This document shows, piece after piece, positions 40,554-53,071 of a stretch of 64,000 nucleotides of DNA. Where the stretch lies: the NCBI RefSeq assembly GCF_000247695.1, contig NW_004624743.1, positions 6,882,526-6,946,525 of the forward strand. The letters are read 5' to 3'. The DNA is from Heterocephalus glaber. Taxonomy: Eukaryota; Chordata; Mammalia; Rodentia; Bathyergidae. Each line of letters opens with the position of its first letter. Position 1 is the stretch's first letter. Under the pieces are notes generated by a model, which was not told the DNA's origin, searched no databases, and saw only the letters and a list, made by a program, of their open reading frames with translations. A program made the translations under genes and the position numbers.

Positions 40554-42704
40554 CCAAGAATGATTTTACAATAACCTATGTTCCTCCACGGAGGACTAGT
40601 GAAGTTCAGGGAGTTCTAGGAAGAAAAATTCAACATTCTGCACATTCAATATTCAAACATTCCTTTCTAGCTGGATTTTTTTTTTTAACCGTCCCTGTTT
40701 GATGATAAAAGATCAGCTTAAAAATAGTTTTCAAATCTAATGTAGCACAAAAGAAGAGATAGGACAGGCAATGGCAACCATTACAAAAAAAATATAGATG
40801 CAAGGCCTTACTATTATTATGAAGTCATATTCATGGATTTTATGGCCCCCAGGAAAGTGGTACTTCCCAAATGCTGCTGCAGAAGGTGTGTGTGGTCGGA
40901 GTGCTGCTAGGCCAATCTGTCTGCATGCTCATATTCCTTACTGCTACACCACAACCATTACAAACAATTATAAAGCTAAATTTGAGTTTATTAAAAGACA
41001 GACGAGGAAGAGAGAAAGAATGAGTCTGCTAGCTATGGTTTCCCCACAGTGAAAGCACTCAAGAAATTCTGCCTTTCCTGAGCTGAACGGCCTATAGGGA
41101 AAATGTTCGGTTTCCAGCCTGATTCTGTTCTTGCATTTGTAAGAGTTCCTCCTTGCCAGTCTCTCTGTGGACTGTTAGGAACCTGTTCTTGTCCTCAGCG
41201 TTAGTCTTACTCCAGAATCTACTGCTCTCCCCCACAGGTTCGACATTCACATGTCGTGGTACAGAGAAGGACTGGCGTAGGAGAGAAGGGGTGGCCTTGG
41301 TGATCCTCGTTTCCAAAAGTCTCTCATAAGTTTCCCACTTAAGTCTCTCTCTCATGAAAATATTAATATTCAGTGACAGGAAAGACTAGTTTATGAGGAA
41401 GAAGAGAACTGATTTCATTCCCTATAATTTTCAAGGCTGACATTATCCAAATGTTACCTAGTGACATTCATTTTGTCTACTTTTCCCTTCATTTCCAAAT
41501 TTTATTTCCTAAAACTACTGGATATAAATCAGTAAGTAATTCAGGGCTTTGTTTATAGCTGCTTCCTCAGCTGTATATGACCAAGCCAAAACGTGGACGT
41601 TGTTGATCTAAAGGCATGACTCTGCTTGCTGCTCTTGGAGGCAGATGGTGTTGAAGAGGCAAGAAGTGAGGGGAAGGACTCCAGGTTTTTAATTAACAGC
41701 TGTAGAATTTATTCTTTTGCCTAACATACATATAGGAATAATATTTGACATACTAGCCAAATAAATTCTTTTCTAGGAATATTAAAGATAAAGACCTCTG
41801 TGTGCAATGCAGTATAAGATAAGCACTAAATTTCATATTAAATTATAGCTATGTAACTAGCACTCACTAGAAACAACTGTAGCAAAGGGGACACATTATA
41901 TGCATTTTATTAAACATTAAACTATTTAATGAAAAATTTAATTATTGAAGTAATAATAATAAAGAAGTCACATGTTGTTTGAGACCAAACAAGCCCATAT
42001 GTACTAATAAGCCCAGAGATTGTCTGAGAATCTGTTAAATTGAAGAGTACAATACTTATTTTCCATTCTTCTTGTACTTTCTTTTTATAGAAATATTACT
42101 GTTTAATTTATTTAATTTTTGACATGCAAATCATAGAAAGAGCAAGAACATTGACTAGCTGACAAATGTCAGGACAAAAATAAGATGTAATTATAACTTC
42201 AGATGATGTCTAATTTTCCCATAGCAAGTAACACAAATTTCTGAAATCAGGGCCAATGTAATCTAAATTTTATACTTGGCCAGAGATACACAAATACCTT
42301 TGATATTATATCCATTAAATCAATTAAAAATGTAACATAAAATATAGCTAAACTTGAGATTTTCATCTTTACTCTTTTATTCTGGATGAAGATCAGATAT
42401 AAAGTTTAATTTTTTACTGTTATTGATTTTAGAAATTTATATTTCTGTCATTCTCTTAGTGTTTGGGATAACTGTATGGCTATTTTCTAGTTTTCTTTCT
42501 TATGTTAATATATTTTTTTGCATGGAAAACTCTTGCCCTTCAGAGTTCTGTATCATGACTGCAGATAATTTTGCATGTTTTCCATGTAAGTTTCTCACAT
42601 ATTAACTCCATGATCTAGTTGTTTACATATCTCAGGCAGAATCTATTTTAAATGATCTGGGCTTATTTATGTGTTGGGATGCTTTGTGGTTTTGGAGTAG
42701 AAAA
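40554..42704. other. Intergenic, nothing recognised
   Basis: AT-rich, no supported feature. Frames at 40798-41052 and 41092-41355 have no recognisable product. Confidence 0.5.
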
Positions 42705-42993
42705 AATCTCTCACAGGTATGTGTTGTAAAATGGTGGAAGGGTCTGGCAGAGGAAAAGCTGTTCAGGTCATGGAGGTCCGGAAGCAGAGAGAAGGGAGGA
42801 GCCAGGGAGAAAGATTTAAACTGTAGGTCACACACCAATGACTCAGCTCCTAACAGAATAGTCAGCTACTGAGCTTGTTAGTGGATGAATCCACCCATGA
42901 GTATAATACTTCTACGGTCCAATCACCTTCCAAAAGCCCTACCTCTAAGTACATAAGAGTTTTGGGGGGGCATTCTATATCTAAACCATAACA
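42705..42993 (-). mobile_element. ERVL-MaLR LTR, 3' truncated, minus strand
   Basis: The minus strand opens TGTTATGGTTTAGATATAGA, then 'gtagggcttttggaaggtga', then a pyrimidine-rich part. The distal third (poly(A) region) is missing. Confidence 0.7.
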
Positions 42994-43029
42994 TTTACAT
43001 TTTTGGAACTGTGTAAAAATAATCGCCCA

Positions 43030-43820
43030 GACCAACGTTTTCTTCCAAAAGTTTAACTTTTAAGATCTTAGGTTTAAGTCTGTGATCTGTGTGGCATAGT
43101 TTTTGTTTATGATGCCAAGTGAAGGTCTAATTTCATTCTCCACATAAGGGCATCCAGTTTTCCAAATGCCACTTACGAAGAGGTTGTCTTTTATCTTTTG
43201 TGTGTTCTTGACATCTTTGTCAAAAATTAATCATAAATGCTGGATATATTCTTATGTTCTCTGTCTTGTTCCATTGGTTATTATATCTATGTTTATGCCA
43301 GAATTATACCATCATGACTATTATAACTCTCCATTATATTTTGAAGTCAGGTAATGTGATACCTCTAGATTTATTTCTTTTGCTTAAGATTGCTTATGGG
43401 TCTTGGGTATTTTGTGGTTCCATATGAATTTTAGAGCTTTCCAATTTCTGTGAAAATGTCATTGGAATTCTGATAGGATATGTATTGAATCTATACATTT
43501 TTTCAGTACTATGGGCATTTTAACAACATTAAATCTTGTGATGCATGAATATGGGATAGCTTTCCATATACTTATTTGTTTTTCAGTTTCTTTCATCAAT
43601 GTTTTATAGTTTTCAGAGTATAAGTTTTTTACCTCTTTGGTTAAATTCATTCCTAAATATTTTCGTTTTATTTTTCAGCTACTTGAACTAGTTTGTTTCC
43701 TTGAATTTTAAAATTCTTTTCAAGATAGTTGTTGCGAGTGTACAGAAATGTCACTGATTATGTTTGGGTGAGACAATAATGGGGCTTGAAGTCAGGAATT
43801 TCCTAATTTTTATGTTTGTA
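43030..43820 (-). mobile_element. Old L1 fragment with readable ORF2 piece
   Basis: On the minus strand 43459-43650 reads MNLTKEVKNLYSENYKTLMK and continues with WKAIPYSCITRFNVVKM, matching the L1 ORF2 protein C-terminal half. Flanking DNA ('gaagtcaggtaatgtgatac', 'tccatatgaattttagagc') is also L1 ORF2. Frames outside are broken. Confidence 0.85.
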
Positions 43821-45229
43821 CATCTGTTGTAGTTTTTGCTTTGTGGTTACTGTGAGGCTAACATAAACCATCCTATAGTGTAAAAAATGTTAACAATTTA
43901 ACTTTGATTTCATAAAAAACAGTATCTCCTTTTTCTGCTTATTTAATCTAGAATACTTCTCAAGCTGATTGTTGACCTTCATGAAAATTTAGCCAATTGT
44001 ATTACAAAATGTCCTTCAACTTAAGTCTGTATGATTGCTTCTTCATGATTAAATTAGGGTAAAGATTTTCAGTGGGAAGATTATGTCTGTAAGATATTCA
44101 TCTCAGTGCCCACAGTGCTACTTCCCCTTTACTCCTAATACTAGATCTGATCCCTTGGTTTAGGATTTATACAATAAAAATGTAGCCTTTTTACTTTGCC
44201 ATTAATAACGTGACCAATGAAATGACAATGAGACTGAGTGAGCTTCTTATTTTCTAACAACTTTTCACTTGATCATTTTAGCATGCATTGCTACCTCTTG
44301 CCTGAATTGATTGTTACAATGGTGTTTGTAAAATGATTCTAAATATTCTTATGCCTCATATATGTTGAGATTAGCATTCCAAGGAATTTTAAAAGGTCTC
44401 TTCTTGCTCCATTTTTCTTTAATTTTGAAATATATATATATATATATATATATGGATTTGAAAATTCAGTGTCATATCTAACAACTATTATTATTTATTT
44501 TAATGGCAAAATTATCCAAACTTGACCTGTGGGAGCCCTTTCATAAGTCTGTGTGCTGTTCTCTTGACATTTGCCCATTCAATCTTTGGTGTACTTCTTT
44601 TCTTTTTGGTAAAACAAGATGTTTTATGTTCATGAGTATTTTTACTACCCCACCTGCAATCATTTGTTTTAAAAGTATTTATTCCTTTAAAAGGAAATAG
44701 CATTTTGATCTGGGTGATTTATGTGCTCATTTGGTCTTGATATTATTGTGTGTAAGGTCATTCAGTGGACAGGAATAGGAATTTTATATATATGTAAGAG
44801 TTCATATGAATACACCTATTATTAATCCAATTAAACTACAGTTTTTTTCCCCTTTCTCTTTACTCAGTTCTGAATCTACATTGGCCCATGGCAAGAAGAT
44901 TGGTTTCTAAACACATCAAATATTTATGCATTTCTCAGGCCCACACTATGTAAAAATAGGTTTTGAATGTCTACACTTTTGCTACTACTATCACCACCAC
45001 CAATACTCAGTAAAGTTCAGAATCTCGTTGTAGTTCTTTGGTATTTAGATTATATAACACTGAGTGTATATAACCTGAATGCTGCATTCATAATTAATTC
45101 TTTTTAAAATAGTCATCAGTTGGATAGGCAGACGGCTTCATTTGCTTTGCTCATGTTTAATTTTTTTCCTAGTTGGTTGATCTTTTGAAAGACAAAACAT
45201 TTAACAAAACTGGAACTATATAGGGATAA
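43821..45229. other. Intergenic; possible further L1 remnants
   Basis: The first 300 bases ('tgtggttactgtgaggctaa') may continue an old LINE block. The rest is AT-rich with a (TA)12 run at 44430-44453. Confidence 0.4.
44430..44453. repeat. (TA)n microsatellite
   Basis: Twelve TA units. Confidence 0.95.
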
Positions 45230-45738
45230 TTGCCACTCTGTAGGCAATTAATTTTGTTATTTTCTGCATATTTTTCTTATGTTTTTTCTATAAAAATATA
45301 TAATGTACAATATATTTTCCATTCTTTCTTACACAAAAGGTAGTATGTGTGAATAATTTTTGTTTTTGTTAACTTTACTTTTCCCCTTGTAAATAGTCTT
45401 GGATAAACCTGAGAATCATTCCATACATATAAGTACCTAGAAATCTTCCACTTTCCTTTTTATGGATATTTGTTCATAATTTCCTGACTTGGAAGGACTG
45501 TTTCAAATGTTATGTTCATATGTAGTTCTGTTAGATATTCTCAAATTTCTCTCTTTATGTGTTATGCTTTTTTGCCTTTCCAAGAGAATGTGTAAAAGTA
45601 CATTTTCCCCATAGCCTTTGCAACAGGGAATGATATCAAGCTTTAGAATTTTTGCAAATTGGAGAGGTAAGAAATGTTAACCTAATATATTTTAATTTGT
45701 GTTCCTGTATTTATGAATGAAACAGAACATCTTTTCAC

Positions 45739-45939
45739 ATTTGTTTTTCAACACTAAGGATTCAACCCAGGGCCCTGCACATACCAGGCCAGGACTTTAT
45801 CACTAAATTACATCCTGGCCTTTTTTCTTCCTCTTTTGTTTTATTTTGCTTAATTGCCCTCACTGATCTCCAATTTCTGATCCTCCTTCCTCAGCCTCTA
45901 GAGTAGCTGTACTATTGTCATGCACCACCATGCTTGGCT
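45739..45939 (-). repeat. B1-dID composite SINE nested in L1
   Basis: Inverted ID half ('aaggattcaacccagggccc') followed by an inverted B1 half ('gatcctccttcctcagcctc', 'gcaccaccatgcttggct'). Confidence 0.75.
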
Positions 45940-46032
45940 CTTTTCATATATTTAAGAGATATTTCTATACCTTGTTTTAGATGCCAGATGATACCTTTTG
46001 CCTGTTTTTCTAAATTTTGCTATTTTAATAGT

Positions 46033-46195
46033 TTTTCCCTCCCCCACTCAGTATTAGGGCTTGAACCCAGGTGCTCTCTACCACTGAGCTATATTGCCAG
46101 CTCTTTTTATATTTTATTTTGAGATAGGATTTTGTTAAATTGCCTAGGCTGGCATAAGCCTTGCAATCATCCAGATTTAGCCTCCTGAATATTAA
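46033..46195 (-). repeat. B1-dID composite SINE nested in L1
   Basis: Inverted ID half ('tagggcttgaacccaggtgc', 'accactgagctatattgcc') followed by a worn inverted B1 half. Confidence 0.75.
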
Positions 46196-46439
46196 TAGTT
46201 CTTTATATATTAATATTTCAAATATTTTCTCCCAATCTGTCATTTCTCTTTTGACTTTACCCGTGGTGAATATGTGTGTGGTGGAGTTTTGAAAATTTTT
46301 TTTGTCTCTCTCCCCTGTTTTTTATTTTTTGGCTTTCATACCTTTTTAGCATTGTGTGTTCTTTGAAGAAAAACTTCCTTGATAATCTTATTTCTGTAGT
46401 TTTGACTCTACTGCTTTACACTTAGTCAGTGGTCCATAA

Positions 46440-46830
46440 AAAGTTGACAAATGAGAGTTGCCTGCTTTAGTCTGGATCTGCAACATTTACTAAAAGTCCA
46501 GGCATTAAATACCTGGTCTCTAGGTTGTGCTGCTGGGAAGTTGTGGGACCTTCAAGAGATGAGGCCTAATGTGGCTGTATTCTTGAAGGGGGCTTGTGGG
46601 ACACTGTCCACTTCCTCTTTCTATTTTTACTTCCTGGCTTGTGAATGGATCAGTTTTACTCCCACCATGTGGTCTTCTCAGGATGAGCCGCCTCATCTCA
46701 AGTCTAAAAGTCATGAGTCTAACTGACCATGGACTGAACCCTCTAAAACCACGAGACAAAATAAACCCTTTCTTCTGAAAAGTTCATTATTTTAAGTGTT
46801 TTCTTATAGTGACAGAAAACTAACACTCAC
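46440..46830 (+). mobile_element. ERVL-MaLR-type solo LTR
   Basis: Matches the LTR layout with 'agagatgaggcctaatgtgg', 'cttgaagggggcttgtggga', 'gaccatggactgaaccctct', 'aaataaaccctttctt', ending 'gaaaactaacac'. Confidence 0.65.
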
Positions 46831-48234
46831 AAACCCAATTATTGATTTAATAGTGGTAAGAACTGAGGTTTCCATGAAGAGTTGGATTAACCTAGCTTCA
46901 GTCTAGGGTTGGTTCATATCTGATATTACATATTATTTTAATATTTTAAATAGAATTCTTATTTAAAAACTGAAATCCTTGTTTTAGCACCATTGAAAGC
47001 AATCATGGATTGATATAGTAGTTTATTTTTAAAATATACATTAAAACATTCAAAACAAAGCCCATCAGCTATCTAAAAAGCAACTTTTCTGTCTCCAATG
47101 GCACATGTATTATTTCTTTGGAAAATTTCTCTAATATGAAGCTTAGGTGATTCTTTAAAATACACAGCTACTGCACATTTTGTAACCACAAAGTAGATTT
47201 TATGACATCTGAGGTTAGAAAACCAATAAAAATTTGTAGGCCAAATAAGTCTACTATTGTTGGTACTTAAAGTTAGGTTCAAGAGATATTTTGCCTTAGC
47301 AACATTTTTACTAGGCCATCACATTTTTATTAGCCTCATCCACTCTTTCTAATATCATAACAGTATTACTCTAGTGGCAGGAAAAAATCATTCAGATGAG
47401 CAGTCAGTCAGATCATTCAATGAATTAAATATATGTGTACATTAGGTTGTGTGCAGAATACATAAAACTATAAGCTCACCATAGACTTCATGGAATGCAG
47501 AGTTTGAGTATGTTATTTACATTAAAGATATTTAATCAAATAATTAAATATTACAGTATTCAAAAAGAGTATAGGAGATCATAATATAAAGAAGCATCAT
47601 TACTTTCATTTAGATAAGTCATGGAAGCCTTCTTGGTGGAGGTAATATTTGAGTTTAGAATTAAAGGATGGATGATATTCAGATAGGTAGCTCAGATAAT
47701 ATCACCACAATGGGAAAACACAGGGTGTCCAGTGGATCATGACTGAATAAATCAAATTAATGTATTATATGTAATATAATTAATGTATTAAACAACTACA
47801 TATAACTCACTATATTCAAGCTTTTCTCTTGATTAAAATTTTCATCCTATGGTGATTTAAAATGATGTTAACAAATTTTTTAATTCTTCCTTCAAGAGGT
47901 GGAGCTTAATTATTCTCCTTTGTGGACTTAGTGATTCCCTTCTAATAAAATCTAAGTGATGGTATGTTCTAAGAACTAATCTTACATATATTTAATAAAT
48001 AGGAATATATTTCCTTAAACTTTATCCACTTGTCAAATGAATTTACCCTTTGCAGAAATATTTTTAAAATATTCAAACTTTTGAAAGCTAAGTTACAACA
48101 TGGTTTAATTTTGATATATTGAATATATTTCAAGGTATATTTAAAGTATATTAAAATATATTTAAAGTGTACTATGATCAGTGAATATCATTTTGTGAGT
48201 CTGTATGGTATGGACAAACTACAGCTTTTTCCCT
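46831..48234. other. Intergenic, mostly nothing recognised
   Basis: AT-rich. A possible L2 scrap (minus) lies at 47610-47735 ('gaagccttcttggtggaggt'). Confidence 0.45.
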
Positions 48235-48410
48235 GTGTAAACTTAGAAAATTCACTCAACATGACTGTGACTCAGTTTCTTTCTTAATAAATGGGGATAA
48301 TAATAAACTGTAACTCATAGCATTGTTGTGAAGAGTAAATAATTTATGTAAAGCACATGAACTAGTGCCTGACATGCCTTCTCTACAGATATTAAGAAAA
48401 CCAGATTAGA
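48235..48410 (+). repeat. MIR SINE
   Basis: Reads 'ctgtgactcagtttctttc', 'aaatggggataataata', 'catagcattgttgtgaaga', 'tagtgcctgacat', the MIR core and 3' part. Confidence 0.75.
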
Positions 48411-48816
48411 TTCAGTAGATATACTTAAACAATTAATTTTCATGAAATATATTTTTTAAGTGTTTCTCAAAATATATTTTTGATAAGTATGGTCAATCAA
48501 GCCATCAAATTTGATAATTAGGAATTGGTTGTTAAGATAGTATGCTTTTTGTTGATGATGATTCTGTATGTATTTATTAATTGTGATTGTGCTTTTCAAT
48601 TTTATTTGTCCAAAAATCATGCCCTAGATACTATAGATGATTTGGTATGCAATTGCTATTTTGAAAGGTAGTAATAAGTATAAAAAGACCTTGAAATTTT
48701 AAAAAATGGTATTTAGAATAAACATGATTATAAATCTATTCATTCACCAACCCAAGAAAATTTCTGTGATATTTTACATCTCTAACTGAAAACATAACAC
48801 TAAGAATATTGTGTTA

Positions 48817-48874
48817 GCTGCTGTCTGCCTCGCAAGTGCAAGGTCCTGAGTTTGATCCCTGGTACCAAAAAGGA

Positions 48875-48946
<72 letters not shown>
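48817..48946 (+). repeat. 5'-truncated ID-type SINE with (GAAA)n tail
   Basis: The A-box half is missing; the B-box part and GGTACC remain and run into about 19 GAAA units (48873-48950). The flanks carry the exact 15-base repeat AAGAATATTGTGTTA (48802-48816 and 48947-48961). Confidence 0.92.

Positions 48947-48950
<4 letters not shown>
48873..48950. repeat. (GAAA)n microsatellite
   Basis: About 78 bases of uninterrupted GAAA, the expanded tail of the SINE. The poly-Ser/Phe/Leu open frame on the minus strand is an artefact of it. Confidence 0.97.
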
Positions 48951-48961
48951 ATATTGTGTTA

Positions 48962-49108
48962 ACCAGCATGGTGGCACACACCTGTAATCCCAGAAATTAG
49001 GAGGCTGAGGCAGGAGGATTGCCATGAGTTTGAGGCCAGCCTGGGCTACATTGTGAATTCAGAGCCAGCCTGAACTACAAAGCAAGACCCTGTCTCAAAA
49101 AAAAAAAA
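48962..49108 (+). repeat. B1 SINE
   Basis: Reads 'accagcatggtggcacacac', 'gaggctgaggcaggaggatt', the internal duplication 'gccagcctg', and 'accctgtctcaaaa' with an A-run. It is followed by a partial copy of the same target (AAGAATATTGGATT). Confidence 0.92.
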
Positions 49109-50520
49109 GAATATTGGATTATACTATCTTAAACTTGTTTATAAAGTTAAAGAAATAGATATGAAAGGTATAAATTGTGAGTAAAGAACAGGGCTTTGCT
49201 GAAGGAAAATACAAGCTCAGAGTGTAGTAAGCAACACTCAAGTCACAAGAAAATATCATTGGCTTCACAATACTGTGCAATAATCTCTAATTGCGTTTAA
49301 TGAAAATTTATCAGATTACTCTTTAAACTGTGGAATGGGAATAAAAATCTCTACCTTGTTTGGTTTTGTTGCTAACCTGGTGAAGACTGGACATTAATTG
49401 TTACTAGCTTAACAATTTAAGTAACCTATTTTGTGTCTAAAAATATTGTTAAAGATGAGAAAGCCATATTGAGAGCACTAAAGTGTAATATCCAATTGGT
49501 TTTGCTGATCCCAAATCATAGGATTTTTTTGCCTTTCAAGGGGCTCAGTAAATCACCTAGCCCAAACCTTCAATTGAGGCTATTTAAGAGAAGTTTTTAG
49601 AGACTTCAAAGGCTTCGTAAAATCGCATATTTGCTAGGACTGCTTATTACAGTTAAATCCTCCAAGGCTTTTGAATGTATCCATGTACTGAAGAAATTAT
49701 TCAGCTTGTTGAAGGTCACTTATTAAAATATGGCTTTGGGCAACTTAGAGAGAGGCATAAAAGGTAAGAGGAGGCTGGAGGAAGCTCTTATGTTAGTTAA
49801 CTTTAGCTATTGCTCAACCTGTGGCTTGAGTGTGCATGAGTGAACTCATATATACTAAACAAGTCCCAGGCTACCAGGAAATAAGCTACACTTTTTAGTC
49901 ATACATGAATACCACGTGGTCAAATCCTTCCAAGTTAGGAAATTGTTTTGTTTAGCTTTTTTTGTTTTTAAGAGGAAACAGTGAATTTCAGGAATTTTAC
50001 CCAAAATAGATTCATGCCCTGAACATCATGATTATTTACTACTATGTGCAATCCTTGTAAAACTGAGACCAAAAGGGTGTAGCTTTGCATTGGTATAGTA
50101 TCTGAAGAAGACCCCAAATAGAAGTCTAGTTTTTTTCCTTCTTTTCAATCTTCTTCTCGAGATTCTTATGCTCTTTGAATCCACTCTTCACCGTGCTGTA
50201 CTTTCCCACATAGAGTTTCCCGACTACTTCATCACCTCCACGCCACATTGGGTTTCCTGGATGGGAGTTCATGTGAATAAGGATAAAATCCAAGCTTTTA
50301 TTCTCTTCCTCGAGACTTGCCTGCATGGGTTTAGATTCTCTCTGTGTCTGTTTCTAACTCTGTATCTCTCTCCAACCCTGTATCTCTCTCCAGGGAGCAG
50401 GAGATGCTATATGGGACATGTCCTAATGCACTTTAATTGGGAGATAGGGCTGGGACATGAGGACAGTAAAAGAAAGGGTATAATTTCTGCACATAAATTC
50501 TTTTTCTATCAGATTCATAA
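49109..50520. other. Intergenic; one unexplained minus-strand frame
   Basis: No recognised gene. The minus strand 50126-50326 is open with a lysine-rich C-terminus (LEKKIEKKEKN then stop); it might be the end of a processed pseudogene, but I cannot name a parent. Confidence 0.4.
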
Positions 50521-50521
50521 C

Positions 50522-53071
50522 TATATTAGCCAGCTTTCCTGTTACTGGTACAAAATATCCAACATTTGCAACTTAAAGAAGAGATTTAATTTGGCTATGG
50601 TTTCAGGGGATTCAATCCATGGTGGGCTGGCTTCAAAGCAGGAATATCATTGCAGATTGTTTTGGTGGAGCAAAGCTGCTTAGTCCATGGCAGCCAGGAA
50701 GCAGGGCAAGTGAACATCATTAGAGAGGAAGGATCCAGGGACCAGATATAGCACCCAAGATCACACCTGTATGACCTACCTGGACACAATCAGACATGTG
50801 GGTTACTGTTATGGCTTGTGTCTAGATTTCCCCCCAAAGCCTCTTGCAGTCATAGGTGGGGCTTTAATGGAGGTGGCTGGATCTAGAGTGTGTGATTACT
50901 AAACAGTTCTAGGTAAGATTAAGGGTGCCCCATCCTGGGTGTGACTGGTACTTGTCCTAAGAGTGAGTAACCTGGATAAAAACATAACGGACAGAAAGGG
51001 AGTTGCTTGTTGCTTGCTGCATGTAGCTTTCTTGCTTGGAGCAGTCTGTCTGTCTTCTGCCCACCATGAACTGTTTCTCCTCTGCAATGCCCCTCTGTCT
51101 TGCTACCCTACCCTGCCTTTGAACCAGATGATTATGGACTGAAACCTCTATAAACTGTGAGCCAAAATAAACCTTTCCTCCTTTAATTTTAGTTGTTGGT
51201 ATTTTGTCTCAGCAATGAGAAAAGTAACTAAGACAGTTACTAATACCCGGGCTGCATCTCAAACTGATTAAAGTTGACAAGTCAGTTTAACTCACACATT
51301 CCACCCCTTATACACAAACCCATCTCCTTAAGCATACCTAATCTCCAATAATCATAGTAATGCTATCCCCAAATTCTCAGTGGTTCCAGCATTGTTCAAC
51401 AGTACAAGTCAAAATTTACTCTGAGACTCAAGACAGACTCTTAGATGTGAAACCCTATAAAAATAAAAATCATGGGACATAATCCCAAGGCACAATGACA
51501 TAAAGAAACTATTCCTATTCCAAGGGAAGAAATTGGAGGCTATAACAGAGTAAGACCAAGAAAGACTGAAACCAGGCGGAACAATATTAACTCCTATAAT
51601 GTCTAGCATCCAGCATATGTGGTGGTAAGATGTGCTCCAAAGTGCTTTAGTAGCCTCACCTCTTTGGCCTCACTGGTTGCAGTTTAGAGGGCCTCTGTCT
51701 CTCAGGTTACCTCTGTTCACAGTCTGAAGCTTTCTTCTGCAGACATTTCATTTTTCTGATGTCTCCAGTTTCCTTGGTTCTCCACTGCCCTTTTGGCTTC
51801 TTTCCCATAGCTGCACATATTGGCTTCTCTGGGGCTTCCTTGCCTGATATCTTTTGAAATTTGGATGGAAACCTCCATGAGCCTACAACTCTTGCATTTT
51901 CCACACTTGTAAAGCATGACTGATGACAAAGTCTGCTGTCACCATGAGCAATAGCCAGGCACTTTCAGATAATGTTTGCAGCAGCCTCTGAGTGCCTGGA
52001 TGTCTGAATGCATGATGAAATGAATTCCAGGGAACCAATTCCCTAGGTATTCCTTCTTGAGCAGGGCACTCAGGGACTCTCTTCTCAAATGAAAGGTTTA
52101 GAGTTTTGCACCCTTGCACCTATGATAGGTAGAGGCTTGCTGATACCTAAGATGCTCTTATCCCAGTTTAAAATACCCAGTTTCTTTTTCATGGTGATAA
52201 TCTCTAGCAAACATATCACTTGTTCCCCAAAGCATGGCTTTTTTGGGTCAAAATTTAAGTTTTAAAATAATTTGACTCTAGTGTTTGCTCCTTATCCTTG
52301 CCATTCATCTGGCTAAAAGCAGTCATCAGTATCCATGCCACAGGTTGAATGTTAGGCTACCTTGAAATTTCCTTCACCAGACCAATTCTACCACCTTTAA
52401 ATTCTGTCTCCCATAAAATCTGAGGACATGGGTAAAATGTAGACAAGTTTTTTTTTTCTTTTTGCCACAGTGTAACATGCATGGTCTCTAATCCAGTTTC
52501 AAGAATCTTCATTCCTAACTAAAACCAGATGAGCCTGAACTTTACTGTCCACATTCTTATCATTATTTGATCATCTGAGCTCCAAAAATCATGCATCAGG
52601 CTCTGCTTACAGCATGCTAGGACTTTCTAGCCTGCATTTCCAAACTCCTCCTGCAAAGCAGTTCCAAAGGCTTCTGAACCATATGGTCAGGTGGTCAAGG
52701 CCCACTTCTCAGGTAACAATTTCTGTATTAGTGAGCTTTCCCATTCCTTGTAGAAAATACTTGATACCCACAACTTAAAGTAGGAGAGGTTTAACTTAGA
52801 TCATAGTTTTGGAGAATTTGGCCCATGATCCACTAGTTCTGAAGAAGGAACATCATGGGAGGATATGGTGGAGCAGAGCTGCTTAATTCCTGGTGGTCAG
52901 AAATCAGAGCAGGGAAATAGTGTCAGAGGAAGGAATCAGAGACCATATATAATACCCAAGGGCAGGCTTTCATAACACACCCATCTAGACACATCCAGAA
53001 ATGGGCTTTACTAATCCCCTGGGTGACTCTCAAGCCAGACAAGTTAACAACCTAGCTTAAATGTCATAACA
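50522..53071 (-). mobile_element. ERVL-MaLR provirus, minus strand, interrupted
   Basis: The 5' LTR is 52723-53071 and the 3' LTR is about 50522-51300, with about 1.4 kb of MaLR interior between. Both LTR 3' ends read (plus strand) TATTAG followed by an AGC(TT) motif. Interior text pairs loosely with that of the plus-strand MaLR at 27.0-28.05 kb. Frames are short and no gag/pol motif is readable. A younger LTR sits inside the 3' LTR. Confidence 0.7.
50807..51235 (+). mobile_element. MaLR solo LTR with 5-bp target duplication
   Basis: It runs from TGTTATGGCTTGTGTCTAGA to GTAACTAAGACA, with 'ggactgaaacctctataaac' and 'aaaataaacctttcctcc' near its end. GTTAC is found immediately on both sides (50802-50806 and 51236-51240). 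Confidence 0.88.

Larger units (their letters stand above)
45230..46260 (-). mobile_element. L1ME-type L1 3' region, split by two SINEs
   Basis: Markers in order: 'acacaaaaggtagtatgtg', 'gagaatcattccatacat', 'ccccatagcctttgcaaca', 'gaacatcttttcac', 'caaatattttctcccaatct'. This is the old L1 3' part read from its minus strand. SINEs interrupt it at 45739-45939 and 46033-46195. Confidence 0.7.

Noticed and set aside
48774..49025. Minus-strand frame with repeated Ser-Phe-Leu-Phe pattern
   Set aside because: Produced by the (GAAA)n microsatellite between two SINEs.
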